Shown piece by piece: positions 29,471 to 40,919 of a DNA stretch of 64,000 nt. A program made the position numbers and the translations under genes. The DNA is from Salinicola salarius (GTDB lineage: Bacteria > Pseudomonadota > Gammaproteobacteria > Pseudomonadales > Halomonadaceae). The first letter of the stretch is position 1. Every line of letters begins with the position of its first letter. The notes under the pieces are model-generated. The model worked only from the letters and a program-made list of their open reading frames with translations. It was not told the DNA's origin and ran no database searches. Where the stretch lies: assembly GCF_003206135.1 (NCBI RefSeq), contig NZ_PZJT01000014.1, positions 1-64,000 on the forward strand, written 5' to 3'.

Positions 29471-30607
29471 TCAGATCACCACCAGATTGTCCCGATGGAT
29501 CAGCTCCGGCGCTTCCATGTAGCCGAGAATGTCGGCGATGCGCTGACTGGGCTGCCCCAGCAGCCGGGCCGCGTCGACGCTTGAATAGTTGATCAGCCCC
29601 TTGGCAACGCGCCCGCCCTGCTCGTCGACGCAGACCACCATGTCGCCGCGCCGAAAGGTGCCCTGCACCTGCTTGACGCCCACCGGCAGCAGGCTCGACC
29701 CCTGGGAACGCAGGACGTTGACCGCGCCGTCATCCAGCGTCAGCGTGCCACGCACCTGCAGCTGACCGGCGAGCCAGCGCTTGCGTGCCGCCAGCGGTGC
29801 ATGATCGGGATGCAGCAGCGTTCCCAGCGACTCGCCCTCGAGCAGCCGGGTCAGCACCGCCGGCTGGCGCCCGCTGGCGATCGCGGTGACCGCGCCGGAA
29901 CGTGCCGCCAGCCGGGCGGCGCGCAGCTTGGTCGCCATGCCGCCGCGACCCAGCACGCCACCTCCGCCAGCAACGGCATCCAGCTCGGGATCGTCGGCCT
30001 GGCCTTCGCTGATCAGCCGGGCGTCGGGATCGTGACGCGGGTCGGCATCGAACAGACCTTCCTGATCGGTCAGGATCAGCAGCGCATCGGCCTCGAGCAG
30101 GTTGGCGACCAGCGCCCCCAGGGTGTCGTTGTCGCCGAAGCGGATCTCGTCGGTGACCACGGTATCGTTCTCGTTGATCACCGGGACCACATCGAGCTGA
30201 ACCAGAGTGCGTAGCGCGGAACGCGCGTTCAGGTAGCGCTTGCGATTGGAGAGATCGTCATGGGTCAGCAACACCTGGGCGCTGCGCAAGCCGTGGCGGG
30301 CAAAATGCGTTTCGTAACACTGGGAGAGTCCGCTCTGCCCCACGGCGGCGGCCGCCTGAAGCTCGTGCACGGCGGTCGGGCGCGTATGCCAGCCCAAGCG
30401 CACCATGCCCTCGGCAATGGAGCCGGACGACACCAGCACGACTTCCACACCCCGGCGGTGCAGCTCTGCCATCTGATCGACCCAGCCACCGATCGCCGCC
30501 GCGTCGAGGCCACGGCCATCGTTGGTCAGCAGGGCGCTGCCGATCTTGACCACGACACGCTTCGCGCCCTCGAGTACGCCGCGCCCTGCTCGCTCTTCCG
30601 TCGCCAT
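29471..30607 (-). CDS. proB: Glutamate 5-kinase
   Basis: This 378-aa enzyme phosphorylates glutamate in the first step of proline synthesis, a step that matters for osmotic adaptation in a halophile. The amino-acid kinase domain (15-265) has [19 protein letters not shown] and [23 protein letters not shown]-terminal PUA domain (about 280-365: [20 protein letters not shown]) makes this the long form, as in E. coli. It lies 51 bp downstream of obgE on the same strand, an order common in Gammaproteobacteria. Feedback inhibition by proline is expected. Confidence 0.96.
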   Translation of the reverse strand: MATEERAGRGVLEGAKRVVVKIGSALLTNDGRGLDAAAIGGWVDQMAELHRRGVEVVLVSSGSIAEGMVRLGWHTRPTAVHELQAAAAVGQSGLSQCYETHFARHGLRSAQVLLTHDDLSNRKRYLNARSALRTLVQLDVVPVINENDTVVTDEIRFGDNDTLGALVANLLEADALLILTDQEGLFDADPRHDPDARLISEGQADDPELDAVAGGGGVLGRGGMATKLRAARLAARSGAVTAIASGRQPAVLTRLLEGESLGTLLHPDHAPLAARKRWLAGQLQVRGTLTLDDGAVNVLRSQGSSLLPVGVKQVQGTFRRGDMVVCVDEQGGRVAKGLINYSSVDAARLLGQPSQRIADILGYMEAPELIHRDNLVVI

Positions 30608-30658
30608 CTCATTCTCCGCCCGACTGCCCGCCTGTCATGACCCGAATCACGGTTACCC

Positions 30659-32219
<1,561 letters not shown>

Positions 32220-32251
32220 GGCGAATACCTCTTTCTGGGGGAATGTTCCGC

Positions 32252-32563
32252 TTAAGCGGAGATTCCAGTGATCTTGACTTCAGTAAACCACTGACGGTGG
32301 CCCTGACGCTTCATGTGATGCTTGCGACGACGGAACTTGATGATCTGCACCTTGTCGCCACGACCGTGCGAGACGATCTCGGCAGACACCTTGGCGCCGC
32401 CGACCAGCGGAGCGCCGACCTTGATGTCGTCGCCGTCGGCAACCAGCAGAACCTGGTCGAATTCCAGGGTTTCACCGGTCGGCACTTCCAGCTTCTCGAG
32501 CTTCAGCGTCTGACCTTCCTGCACGCGGTACTGCTTACCGCCACTCTTGATAACAGCGTACAT
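32252..32563 (-). CDS. rplU: 50S ribosomal protein L21
   Basis: This 103-aa protein begins [25 protein letters not shown] and ends with the basic [23 protein letters not shown], matching L21. The ATG has GGAGAA seven bases upstream, so it was preferred over an in-frame start four codons earlier. It is first gene of the rplU-rpmA-obgE operon and is divergent from ispB. Confidence 0.98.
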   Translation of the reverse strand: MYAVIKSGGKQYRVQEGQTLKLEKLEVPTGETLEFDQVLLVADGDDIKVGAPLVGGAKVSAEIVSHGRGDKVQIIKFRRRKHHMKRQGHRQWFTEVKITGISA

Positions 32564-32670
32564 AAGATTCTCCAAACACTCATCGGGGTTGGCGCTCTTT
32601 CATCGACCTGCGGCGAGTGGTGCCCCTTCCGGCAACCATCTGACAGGGAGCATGATGAGTTGGGCGGCGG

Positions 32671-32699
32671 ATTATAACGGCTCACGCCATGCCAGGCAA
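32671..32699 (-). promoter_or_regulatory. Sigma-70 promoter of rplU-rpmA-obgE
   Basis: The minus strand reads TTGCCT, 17 nt, TATAAT, a near-consensus sigma-70 promoter, 108 bp upstream of the rplU start. It lies in the divergent gap with ispB. Confidence 0.75.
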
Positions 32700-32859
32700 C
32701 CTTACTTGCGCGCCCGGCCCGCGCGCGTTCCGGCGGATGGGCAACCGCCGAGCGCCACGTCGGTTGACGCACCTGAGGGGGCCACCTAGCATACCCCCAC
32801 ACGTCGTCTCCCGGCCCGAGAAGCCGAACGACCCCACCCGATTCATTGACAAGCCGACC

Positions 32860-33852
32860 ATGCAATCCAACGCTGCATCCATCCATGCATCGGTGGCTGA
32901 GGACTTCGCCGCCGTCAATCGTACGATCCTCGATCAACTGGCGTCGCGAATTCCACTGGTCGAAACCATCGGCCAGTACATCATCGAAAGCGGTGGCAAG
33001 CGTCTGCGCCCGCTGCTGGTGCTGCTGGCGGCGCGGGCGCTGGGCTATTCCAGAGACGAGAGCGTCCCCGGCGACAAGCACATCATCCTGGCGACGCTGA
33101 TCGAGTTCATGCACACCTCCACGCTGCTGCATGACGATGTCGTCGATGAGTCGAGCCGGCGCCGTGGCAAGGCCACCGCCAACGACACCTGGGGCAACGC
33201 CCCTTCGGTACTGGTCGGCGACTTCCTCTACTCGCGCTCGTTCCAGATGATGGTCGAGGTCGGCTCGATGCGGATCATGCAGGTGCTCTCCGGCGCTACC
33301 TGCATCATTGCCGAGGGCGAAGTCCAGCAGTTGACCAACATCGGCAACGCCGATATCGAAGAGTCGGACTACTTCGACACCATCCAGGGCAAGACCGCGA
33401 TGCTGTTCGAAGCGGCCTCTCATAGCGGCGCCATCCTCGCCGGCGCCGACGCCGAGCAGGAACAGGCGCTGCAGCTCTACGGCCGCTACCTGGGGCTCGC
33501 CTTCCAGCTGATCGACGACCTGCTCGATTACCAGGGCGACGCCGAGACCATGGGCAAGAACGTGGGAGACGATCTTGCCGAAGGCAAACCGACGCTGCCG
33601 CTGATCCATGCGATGCGCACGGGCTCGCCCGAACAGGCCGCGCTGATCCGGCAGGCGATTACCGATGGCGGCCTGGAACGCCTGGACGAGGTGCTCGCCA
33701 TCGTGCGTGAAACGGGCGCCCTCGAATATACCCAGCAGCGTGCCGAAGAGATGGCGAGCCTGGCCCGTGCTCAGCTCGAAATCCTCGCGCCCAGCCCCTA
33801 TCGCGACAGCATGGAAGCGCTGACACGAGTGGCTGTCGAACGCGACGTCTAA
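32860..33852 (+). CDS. ispB: Octaprenyl/long-chain polyprenyl diphosphate synthase
   Basis: This 330-aa trans-prenyltransferase extends FPP to the C40 (or similar) side chain of ubiquinone. The first Asp-rich motif is in LLHDDVVDES and the second in QLIDDLLDYQGD. GGKRLRPLLVLLAA and EGEVQQL are also conserved. Product chain length cannot be read with certainty. The family start MQSNAASIHAS was chosen; 57 in-frame codons upstream lie in the promoter region. It is divergent from rplU, as in E. coli, and is followed by tRNA-Pro. Confidence 0.95.
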   Translation: MQSNAASIHASVAEDFAAVNRTILDQLASRIPLVETIGQYIIESGGKRLRPLLVLLAARALGYSRDESVPGDKHIILATLIEFMHTSTLLHDDVVDESSRRRGKATANDTWGNAPSVLVGDFLYSRSFQMMVEVGSMRIMQVLSGATCIIAEGEVQQLTNIGNADIEESDYFDTIQGKTAMLFEAASHSGAILAGADAEQEQALQLYGRYLGLAFQLIDDLLDYQGDAETMGKNVGDDLAEGKPTLPLIHAMRTGSPEQAALIRQAITDGGLERLDEVLAIVRETGALEYTQQRAEEMASLARAQLEILAPSPYRDSMEALTRVAVERDV

Positions 33853-33945
33853 AAGGGTGCAAGATCAGGGTTGCACCGCGCCTTCGGATGAGTATAATTC
33901 ACCCCCGTCGAGCTAGCCTGAGTGGCAACGGCCCGGCAATGACAT

Positions 33946-34022
33946 CGGAATATAGCTCAGCTTGGTAGAGCGCTGCCTTCGGGAGGCAGAGGTCGTAGGT
34001 TCGAATCCTGCTATTCCGACCA
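33946..34022 (+). tRNA. tRNA-Pro, anticodon CGG
   Basis: A full 77-nt cloverleaf with an encoded CCA end. The acceptor stem is CGGAATA/TATTCCG, with C1-G72 as in bacterial tRNA-Pro. The D arm has GCTC/GAGC, and the anticodon stem CTGCC/GGCAG holds loop TTCGGGA, so the anticodon CGG reads CCG. The T arm is GTAGG-TTCGAAT-CCTGC. Confidence 0.97.
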
Positions 34023-34031
34023 AGAATTTCG

Positions 34032-34066
34032 AAACGCCCGTTCAGGCCCTGCCTGACGGGCGTTTT
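34032..34066 (+). terminator. Terminator of tRNA-Pro
   Basis: Stem AAACGCCCGT with a bulge then CAGG, closed by the complement, is followed by TTTT. It lies 10 bp past the tRNA 3' end. The 230 bp from here to the next gene show nothing else clear. Confidence 0.85.
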
Positions 34067-34297
34067 GCATTTCAGGGATCATGGCGTGGCAGGGTTTACG
34101 TGGCGGGGGCTCATACCGGCCACTTCCCTCATCAACCGGTCAACCGGCCACACCTATGATTAATGGCAGCCAGCCGTGAAATCTCTAGAGTAAAAGGCAG
34201 CGGTACTCGTTTCGGCCGTCTCCACTCGTCTTGGCAAGCGCTTGCCGGAGCACCCCTCGAAAAGCCTCCCGAGAGCTGCCCTTCAGGAGAACCCATC

Positions 34298-34645
34298 ATG
34301 TCCCTATGGCTTCGCCTCACTTTCAGTGCGGCACTCTGCTGCGCCTTCGCCGTGGCGGCTCATGCACAGACGCAGGATGAAGAGACGCCACCGCCGCCGT
34401 GGTCGACAAAGGCCATCGAGGCTTCCCGGGCCCAATGCCGGGCCAACATCACGGCCAGCGGCATCGAAGGCCCCAAGGTCGAACGCTATTGCGAGTGCGT
34501 GACGGAAGCGCTGCAGGCACGCTTCAGCGAGGCCGAGGTGCGCAAGATGCAGCGAGAGTACGATCCGAGCGACGAGAACGACAGCCGACCGCCCGAGCTC
34601 GACAAGACGCTCGATCAGTGTTCGGCGGTCCTGGAGTCGCAATAG
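34298..34645 (+). CDS. Small exported protein of unknown function
   Basis: This 115-aa protein was not recognised. A signal peptide is clear: MSLWLRLTFSAALCCAFAVAAHAQ, with cleavage likely after AHA. The mature part is about 92 residues and acidic, starts with a proline stretch (TPPPPW), and has four cysteines (CRANI, YCECV, DQCSA), so one or two disulfides in the periplasm are possible. The ATG has AGGAG eight bases upstream. It sits alone between tRNA-Pro and the carotenoid operon. The 280 bp after it hold no supported gene. Small periplasmic proteins with a C-x-C pair in this size range are common in halomonads, but I assign no function. Confidence 0.75.
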   Translation: MSLWLRLTFSAALCCAFAVAAHAQTQDEETPPPPWSTKAIEASRAQCRANITASGIEGPKVERYCECVTEALQARFSEAEVRKMQREYDPSDENDSRPPELDKTLDQCSAVLESQ

Positions 34646-34926
34646 GCCCGGCCTGCAGCGGCCCTGCATCCATACACGCCAGGCATGCGTAGATGTCGGA
34701 CGGGCGCCACTTTCTACCGACACGGACTACCGGGCACAGCGAAGCGAACCTCCCGGCGGCGACGAGGCGGACTCGGACAGGGTAATGTAGGATTTACGCA
34801 CGCTTACCGAAACATCGCGTTCATGCGCGAGTTCGTAGCGCCGCCTCACCGCCGGGACAGGGATGTCCGGGCCGATACCGTCCGTATCGACGCGCACCGC
34901 AACATGGCGACAGCAGGGAAGTGACC

Positions 34927-35835
34927 ATGACCGCTCACACCGCAGAAAAGACCCCGCCCCCGGACGAGGAGCTGGCGTTGCTCAAGGAGACGCTGCAGCG
35001 GCGTCTCGAACAACTCCTGCCCGCCGGCAGTCAACGCGATCTCGTCAGCGCCGCGATGCGCGAGGGTACGCTGACGCCGGGAAAGCGCATCCGGCCGCTA
35101 CTGCTGATTCTCACCGCCCGCGACCTGGGCTGCGATGCGCATCACCCGGGCCTGCTCGACCTGGCCTGCGCGGTGGAGATGATTCATGCCGCCTCGTTGA
35201 TGCTCGACGACATCCCCTGCATGGACAACGCCATGCTGCGACGCGGCCGGCCGACGATCCATCGCCAGTTCGGCGAGCATGTCGCCATTCTCGCCGCCGT
35301 GGCGCTGCTCAGTAACGCCTTCGGCGTCGTGGCCTCGGTCGAGGGGCTTTCGAGCGAATCGCGCAACCAGGCGGTTTCCGAGCTCTCCGCTGCCGTGGGC
35401 CTGCAGGGACTGGTTCAAGGCCAGTTCCTCGACCTGCAAGAGGGCAACCTTCCCCGCGGGGAAGACGACATCGTCGCCACCAACGAACTCAAGACCAGCA
35501 TGCTGTTCGGCGCCACGCTCCAGTTGGCTGCCATCGCCGCGGATGCCGCCCCCATGGTGCGGCAACGGCTGCGCTGCTTCGCGCAGGATCTGGGCCAGGC
35601 GTTCCAGCTGCTCGACGATCTGGCCGATGGCCACGACAACACCGGCAAGGACGCCGGCAAGGATCTCGGCAAATCGACGCTCGTGGCGACACTCGGCGCC
35701 GAGGCAGTGCGACAGCGCTTGCGCGATCACCTGCACAGCGCCGAAGACCACTTCACTCATGCCTGCGGTCAGCAGGGTTCGACGCGTCGTTTCATGCACG
35801 CCTGGTTCGAACGGCAGCTGGCGGATTTCCAGTAG
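34927..35835 (+). CDS. crtE: Geranylgeranyl diphosphate synthase
   Basis: This 302-aa trans-prenyltransferase supplies C20 GGPP for phytoene. The first aspartate motif reads MLDDIPCMDNA (DDxxxxD form, as in CrtE of Pantoea) and the second LLDDLADGH. GKRIRPLLLIL and the GQFLDLQEGN region also fit. The ATG has AGGGA seven bases upstream; a GTG two codons before is the alternative. It is first gene of the carotenoid operon. The protein is also close to IspA-type FPP synthases, but the setting with five crt genes decides the call. Confidence 0.93.
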   Translation: MTAHTAEKTPPPDEELALLKETLQRRLEQLLPAGSQRDLVSAAMREGTLTPGKRIRPLLLILTARDLGCDAHHPGLLDLACAVEMIHAASLMLDDIPCMDNAMLRRGRPTIHRQFGEHVAILAAVALLSNAFGVVASVEGLSSESRNQAVSELSAAVGLQGLVQGQFLDLQEGNLPRGEDDIVATNELKTSMLFGATLQLAAIAADAAPMVRQRLRCFAQDLGQAFQLLDDLADGHDNTGKDAGKDLGKSTLVATLGAEAVRQRLRDHLHSAEDHFTHACGQQGSTRRFMHAWFERQLADFQ

Positions 35836-35919
35836 TTCCCGTCCCGCTCTTGCGCCCCGCCAGCGCTGTAGAAGATCGGCAATGCCTTACGGCGTATCCC
35901 TCAGGGCCATGGAGAATTC

Positions 35920-36963
35920 ATGAAGGACGCGGAACTGCTGCAACGCAAGAACGATCATCTGGATATCGTCCTCGATCCGGAGCGGGCCAGATCTCGAACC
36001 CGGGCCGGATTCGAGCGCTTTCGCTTCGAACACTGCGCCCTGCCCGAGCTCGATCTCGATCGCATCGACCTCGGCACCACGCTCTTCGGCAAACCGCTGA
36101 AAGCCCCGCTGCTGATCAGCTCCATGACCGGCGGCGCCGAACGCGCGCTGACCATCAATCGCCATCTGGCACAGGCAGCACAGACCCTGGGCCTGGCGAT
36201 GGGCGTGGGCTCCCAGCGCATCGCCATCGAGAGCGACGCCAATGTGGGGCTCGACCATACCCTGCGCGAGATCGCCCCCGACGTTCCGCTGCTGGCCAAT
36301 CTCGGCGCCGCCCAGCTCAAGGGGCGGCGCGGGCGCGACTATGCTCGCCGTGCAGTGGAGATGATCGACGCCGACGCCTTGATCGTTCACCTCAACCCGC
36401 TTCAGGAGGCGGTCCAGAACGGCGGTGATCGGAACTGGCGCGGCGTGCTCGACGCCATCGAGCAGATCGCCGGCACGCTGGACGTCCCGCTGATCGCCAA
36501 GGAAGTCGGCGCCGGGCTGTCCGTCGGCGTGGCTCGCCGACTGATAGATGCCGGCGTGGCGATGCTCGACGTCGCGGGTGCCGGCGGCACCTCCTGGGCG
36601 GCGGTCGAGGGCGAACGCGCCGCGGAACCGCACCAGCGCGCCGTGGCGATGGCGTTCGCGGACTGGGGCATTCCCACCGCCGAAGCCGTCCGCGACATTC
36701 GCCGGGCCCTGCCGACGACGCCACTGATCGCCTCCGGCGGTATTGCCGATGGCATCGATGCGGCCAAGGCGTTGGCACTGGGCGCCGATCTCGCCGGCCA
36801 GGCGGCCGCGACGCTCGCCGGCGCCACCGATTCCAGCGAGGCCGTCATTCGCCATTTTCGCGTCGTCATCGATCAGCTTCGCATCGCCTGCTTCTGCACC
36901 GGCAGCGCCGATCTCGCCGCGCTCAAGCGCGCGCCACTCCTCGGTCGGGAGGGGCGGGATTGA
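35920..36963 (+). CDS. fni: Type 2 isopentenyl-diphosphate delta-isomerase (FMN-dependent)
   Basis: This 347-aa TIM-barrel flavoenzyme interconverts IPP and DMAPP, giving allylic primer for GGPP. Family motifs: [10 protein letters not shown] at the N-terminus, [14 protein letters not shown] (FMN contact), [19 protein letters not shown] [26 protein letters not shown] and [22 protein letters not shown]. The gene between crtE and crtX matches the arrangement of Pantoea-type clusters. GGAG lies seven bases before the ATG. Its TGA overlaps the TTG start of crtX. Confidence 0.95.
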   Translation: MKDAELLQRKNDHLDIVLDPERARSRTRAGFERFRFEHCALPELDLDRIDLGTTLFGKPLKAPLLISSMTGGAERALTINRHLAQAAQTLGLAMGVGSQRIAIESDANVGLDHTLREIAPDVPLLANLGAAQLKGRRGRDYARRAVEMIDADALIVHLNPLQEAVQNGGDRNWRGVLDAIEQIAGTLDVPLIAKEVGAGLSVGVARRLIDAGVAMLDVAGAGGTSWAAVEGERAAEPHQRAVAMAFADWGIPTAEAVRDIRRALPTTPLIASGGIADGIDAAKALALGADLAGQAAATLAGATDSSEAVIRHFRVVIDQLRIACFCTGSADLAALKRAPLLGREGRD

Positions 36964-38237
36964 GTCACTACGCCGTCATCGCGCCCGCCCTCTACAGCCA
37001 TTTCCAGGCGCTGCAGGCGCTGGCGGGCGTGTTGATCGATCGCGGCCATCGCGTCACCTTCGTCCACCAGCAGGAAGCCCGCACGCTCGTCCACGATGCT
37101 CGCATCGGCTTCGAGCCGGTCGGGTTGCACACGCACCCCGCCGGCAGTCTGGCGCGCAGTCATCGATTGGCCGCGCATCCGACCGGGCTTTCGATACGCC
37201 GGCTCATTGCCGACATGGCCGCGACGACCGACATGCTTTGCCGGGAGCTGCCAAGCGCGCTCGAACGCCTCGGCGTGGACGGGATCATCGCCGATCAGAT
37301 GGAAGCGGCCGGCGGCCTCGTTGCCGAGGCGATGGCGCTGCCGTTCGTGTCGGCGGCCTGCGCGCTGCCGATCAATCGCGAGCCGGCGCTGCCGCTGCCG
37401 GTGATGCCGTTCCGCTATGCCACCGACGAGCGCGCCCGGCGAATGTATGCGACCAGCGAGGCGATCCACGATCGATTGATGCGTCCTCACGCTCGGGTGA
37501 TCGCGCATCATGCGAGCTCCTTCGGCCTGCGACATCGCACCGGGCTGCATGAATGCCTGTCGCCCCTGGCGCAGATCAGCCAGACACCGGCAACGCTGGA
37601 CTTCCCCCGCCACGGGCTGCCGGCGAACTTCCATGCCGTCGGCCCGCTGCGCCGGGCGAAAGGCGATACGGAAAAGAGACGAGACGCCTGGCCGATCGAT
37701 CCCGCACGCCCGTTCGTCTTCGCCTCGCTGGGTACGCTGCAGGGTCACCGCTACGGTCGCTTCAAGGCGATCGCCCGTGCCTGTCGTCGTCTCGATGTTC
37801 AGCTGGCGATCGCGCACTGCGGCGGTTTGCCTCCCGCCCGGGCGGAGGCATTGAAAGACCACGGTGCCACCTTTGTCACCGATTTTGCCGACCAGCGCGT
37901 AACGCTGCGCCAGGCACAGGCGGTGATCACCCATGGCGGCCTGAACACCGTCGTCGATGCGATCGCCACCTCGACGCCGATGCTCGTCATGCCGATCGCC
38001 TTCGACCAGCCCGGCGTCGCCGCCAGGCTGGTCTGGCACGGGCTGGGTCAACGGGTTTCCCGCCGGAGCGGCAGCATCCGCCTGGCGCGAGCGCTCAAGA
38101 CGCTGCTGACGGATGACGCCTGCCGCCGGCGCCTCGACGACGCGGCCATTTCGCTGCGGTCGGCCGACGGCGCCGAACGGGCGGCCGGCATCGTCGAGCT
38201 GGCGCTCGGACCGATACCGATGAAGGTGGCGTCATGA
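36960..38237 (+). CDS. crtX: Zeaxanthin glucosyltransferase CrtX
   Basis: This 425-aa GT1-family glycosyltransferase moves glucose from UDP-glucose to the hydroxyl groups of zeaxanthin, giving zeaxanthin mono- and diglucosides. The N-terminal [23 protein letters not shown] and the C-terminal nucleotide-sugar site ([27 protein letters not shown]) are characteristic. Translation starts at TTG, overlapping the idi stop (TTGA), with the purine run GGGAGGGGCGGGA directly upstream. Overlap with crtY at its end again suggests coupled translation. Confidence 0.93.
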   Translation: MSHYAVIAPALYSHFQALQALAGVLIDRGHRVTFVHQQEARTLVHDARIGFEPVGLHTHPAGSLARSHRLAAHPTGLSIRRLIADMAATTDMLCRELPSALERLGVDGIIADQMEAAGGLVAEAMALPFVSAACALPINREPALPLPVMPFRYATDERARRMYATSEAIHDRLMRPHARVIAHHASSFGLRHRTGLHECLSPLAQISQTPATLDFPRHGLPANFHAVGPLRRAKGDTEKRRDAWPIDPARPFVFASLGTLQGHRYGRFKAIARACRRLDVQLAIAHCGGLPPARAEALKDHGATFVTDFADQRVTLRQAQAVITHGGLNTVVDAIATSTPMLVMPIAFDQPGVAARLVWHGLGQRVSRRSGSIRLARALKTLLTDDACRRRLDDAAISLRSADGAERAAGIVELALGPIPMKVAS

Positions 38238-39403
38238 GTCGACCATGGGATCTCATTCTGGTGGGGGCTGGGCTTGCCAACGGCCTGATCGCATGGCGGC
38301 TGAAGCAGCGCCAGCCGGACCTCGCGATTCTGATGCTGGAAGCGGGGCCACACGCCGGCGGCAATCACACCTGGTCGTTTCACGGCACCGACCTCACGCC
38401 GGCCCAATGCGACTGGCTCGCCCCGCTGGTGGCGCACCGCTGGTCCGGCTATGACGTGCGCTTTCCCGAGCTCACGCGAACGCTCCCCGGCGACTATCTC
38501 AGCATCACGTCGGAACGCTTCGCCGCGGCCCTGGCGGACACCCTCGGCGACGATCTGCGCACCAACGCCCCGGTCGACAACGTCTCGCCATGCAGCGTCA
38601 CGCTCGCCGACGGAGAGCGACTCGAGGCCCGCGCCGTGATCGACGGTCGGGGCTATCGCCTTTCACCGCATCTGACCATCGGTTTCCAGGCCTTCGTCGG
38701 CCAGCAGTGGCGACTCGCCACGCCGCATGGTCTCGTCAGACCGACCCTGATGGATGCCACCGTCGACCAGCAGGGCGGCTATCGCTTCGTCTATACGCTG
38801 CCGTTGTCGCCGACCGAACTCCTGATCGAGGACACCCACTACGTCGATAGCGCCGGCCTCGATGCTGATCGCGCCCGCGCCAATCTCGTGCGCTACGCCG
38901 AGGCTCGGGGCTGGCAACGGCAGGCGCTGGTGCGGGAGGAGCAAGGCAGCCTGCCGATCACGCTGGCCGGCGACTTCGAGGCTTTCCGGGCGCCGCTGGC
39001 GAACCAGCCGGCCAGCGGCCTGCGTGCCGGGCTGTTCCATGCCACCACCGGTTATTCGCTGCCGACGGCCGCGGCGCTGGCGGATCGCATCGCCGAGCGC
39101 ATGCCGCTCGGGGCATCAGCGCTGTCCGCGCTGATTCATCGCTTCGCCGCAACGCATTGGCGTCAGCAGCGCTTCTTTCGCATGCTCAATCGCATGCTGT
39201 TCCTCGCCGGCCGGCCCGACGAGCGCTTTCGCGTCATGCAGCGTTTCTACGGGCTCGACGCCGGGTTGATCGCGCGCTTCTACGCCGGCCAGTTGAAGCG
39301 TGCCGACAAGCTGCGAATTCTCGTTGGCAAACCGCCCGTCCCGGTCGTCGAAGCGGCCCGGGCGGTGCTGAAACGGACGCCGCGCCTGGATGATTTTCGA
39401 TGA
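38234..39403 (+). CDS. crtY: Lycopene beta-cyclase CrtY
   Basis: This 389-aa flavin-dependent cyclase turns lycopene into beta-carotene. The N-terminal Rossmann motif LILVGAGLANGLIAWRL and the CrtY signature HTWSFHGTDL are present, with FVYTLPLSPTELLIEDTHY and GYSLPTAAALAD later. It overlaps the crtX end by four bases. The classical proteobacterial type (CrtY, not CrtL or the heterodimeric form) agrees with a Pantoea-like origin of the cluster. Confidence 0.95.
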   Translation: MSRPWDLILVGAGLANGLIAWRLKQRQPDLAILMLEAGPHAGGNHTWSFHGTDLTPAQCDWLAPLVAHRWSGYDVRFPELTRTLPGDYLSITSERFAAALADTLGDDLRTNAPVDNVSPCSVTLADGERLEARAVIDGRGYRLSPHLTIGFQAFVGQQWRLATPHGLVRPTLMDATVDQQGGYRFVYTLPLSPTELLIEDTHYVDSAGLDADRARANLVRYAEARGWQRQALVREEQGSLPITLAGDFEAFRAPLANQPASGLRAGLFHATTGYSLPTAAALADRIAERMPLGASALSALIHRFAATHWRQQRFFRMLNRMLFLAGRPDERFRVMQRFYGLDAGLIARFYAGQLKRADKLRILVGKPPVPVVEAARAVLKRTPRLDDFR

Positions 39404-39422
39404 TTCGGCCAAGGGCTTTTCA

Positions 39423-40919
39423 ATGAAGAAAACGATCGTGATCGGCGCCGGCTTCGGCGGTCTGGCGCTTGCCATTCGCCTGCAGGCGGCGGGTATTCCC
39501 ACGCTGTTGCTGGAGAGCCGCGACAAGCCCGGCGGGCGGGCCTACGTCTACGAGGACGAAGGCTTCACCTTCGACGCCGGCCCCACGGTGATCACCGACC
39601 CCAGCGCCATCGAGTCGCTGTTCACGCTTGCCGGCAAGTCGCTTTCCGACTACGTGGAGCTGTTGCCTGTCACGCCCTTCTACCGGCTCTGCTGGGAAAC
39701 GGGGGAGGTGTTCGACTACGACAACGATCAGGCGAACCTGGAAGCGCAGATTCGCCGGCTCAACCCGAGCGACGTGGAAGGCTACCGGCGCTTTCTCGAC
39801 TATTCCCGCGACGTGTTCCGGGAGGGCTACCTCAAGCTCGGCGCCAAGCCGTTCCTGTCGTTTCGCGACATGCTCAAGGCCGCGCCGCAGCTCACCCGAT
39901 TGCAGGCGTGGCGCAGCGTCTACAGCATGGTATCGAGCTTCGTCGAGGACGAGCATCTGCGCCAGGCGTTCTCGTTCCACTCGCTGCTGGTGGGCGGCAA
40001 TCCGTTCTCGACCTCGTCGATCTATACCCTGATCCATGCTCTCGAGCGCGAATGGGGCGTGTGGTTTCCCCGCGGCGGCACCGGTGCGCTGGTCAACGCG
40101 ATGGTCAGGCTGTTCGAGGACATCGGCGGCGAGATCGCGCTCGACGCCAGGGTCGAACGGCTGGAGACCCAAGGCGATCGCATCAGCGCAGTCACGCTCG
40201 CGGACGGCCGCCGGCTCGAGGCGCGTGCGGTGGCCTCCAATGCCGATGTCGTCCACACCTACGAGACGTTGCTCGGCCATCACCCACGCGGCATGAAGGC
40301 TACCGCGAGCCTCAAGCGCAAGCGGATGAGCAATTCGCTGTTCGTCCTCTATTTCGGCCTCGACCACAACCACACCCAACTGGCGCACCACACGGTCTGC
40401 TTCGGGCCGCGCTATCGCGAGCTGATCGACGAGATCTTCAACAAGGACGCGCTGGCCGACGATTTCTCGCTCTATCTGCATGCGCCCTGCGTCACCGACC
40501 CGTCGCTCGCCCCACCGGGCTGCGGCGCCTACTACGTGCTGGCGCCGGTCCCGCACCTGGGCACCGCCAATCTCGACTGGGAAATCGAGGGCCCTCGCCT
40601 GCGCGAGCGGATCTTCGATTATCTGGAAGCGAACTACATGCCGGGCCTGCGCAGTCAACTGGTGACCCACCGTCACATCACCCCGTTCGATTTCCGCGAT
40701 ACGCTGAATGCCTATCAGGGCTCGGCGTTTTCGATCGAGCCGATCCTGACCCAGAGCGCCTGGTTCCGGCCCCACAATCGCGACAGCCGGATCGACAATC
40801 TCTACCTGGTCGGCGCAGGCACGCATCCCGGTGCGGGGATACCCGGCGTCATTGGCTCCGCCCAGGCGACCGCCGGACTGATGATCGAGGATCTGGGCAA
40901 GCGAGAGGCGTCAACATGA
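39423..40919 (+). CDS. crtI: Phytoene desaturase CrtI
   Basis: This 498-aa FAD enzyme performs the four desaturations from phytoene to lycopene. The N-terminal dinucleotide motif is TIVIGAGFGGLALAIRL, followed by SRDKPGGRAYVYEDEGFTFDAGPTVI. The C-terminal carotenoid-oxidase signature NLYLVGAGTHPGAGIPGVIGSAQATA is complete. Start at the ATG of MKKTIVIGAG, 19 bp after crtY; an in-frame upstream Met inside crtY is less likely. Its stop overlaps the crtB start (ATGA). Confidence 0.97.
   Translation: MKKTIVIGAGFGGLALAIRLQAAGIPTLLLESRDKPGGRAYVYEDEGFTFDAGPTVITDPSAIESLFTLAGKSLSDYVELLPVTPFYRLCWETGEVFDYDNDQANLEAQIRRLNPSDVEGYRRFLDYSRDVFREGYLKLGAKPFLSFRDMLKAAPQLTRLQAWRSVYSMVSSFVEDEHLRQAFSFHSLLVGGNPFSTSSIYTLIHALEREWGVWFPRGGTGALVNAMVRLFEDIGGEIALDARVERLETQGDRISAVTLADGRRLEARAVASNADVVHTYETLLGHHPRGMKATASLKRKRMSNSLFVLYFGLDHNHTQLAHHTVCFGPRYRELIDEIFNKDALADDFSLYLHAPCVTDPSLAPPGCGAYYVLAPVPHLGTANLDWEIEGPRLRERIFDYLEANYMPGLRSQLVTHRHITPFDFRDTLNAYQGSAFSIEPILTQSAWFRPHNRDSRIDNLYLVGAGTHPGAGIPGVIGSAQATAGLMIEDLGKREAST

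Noticed and set aside
34685..34924. 79-codon ORF between the exported protein and crtE
   Set aside because: Arg-rich composition, no ribosome site and no family features. It is treated as non-coding promoter region.
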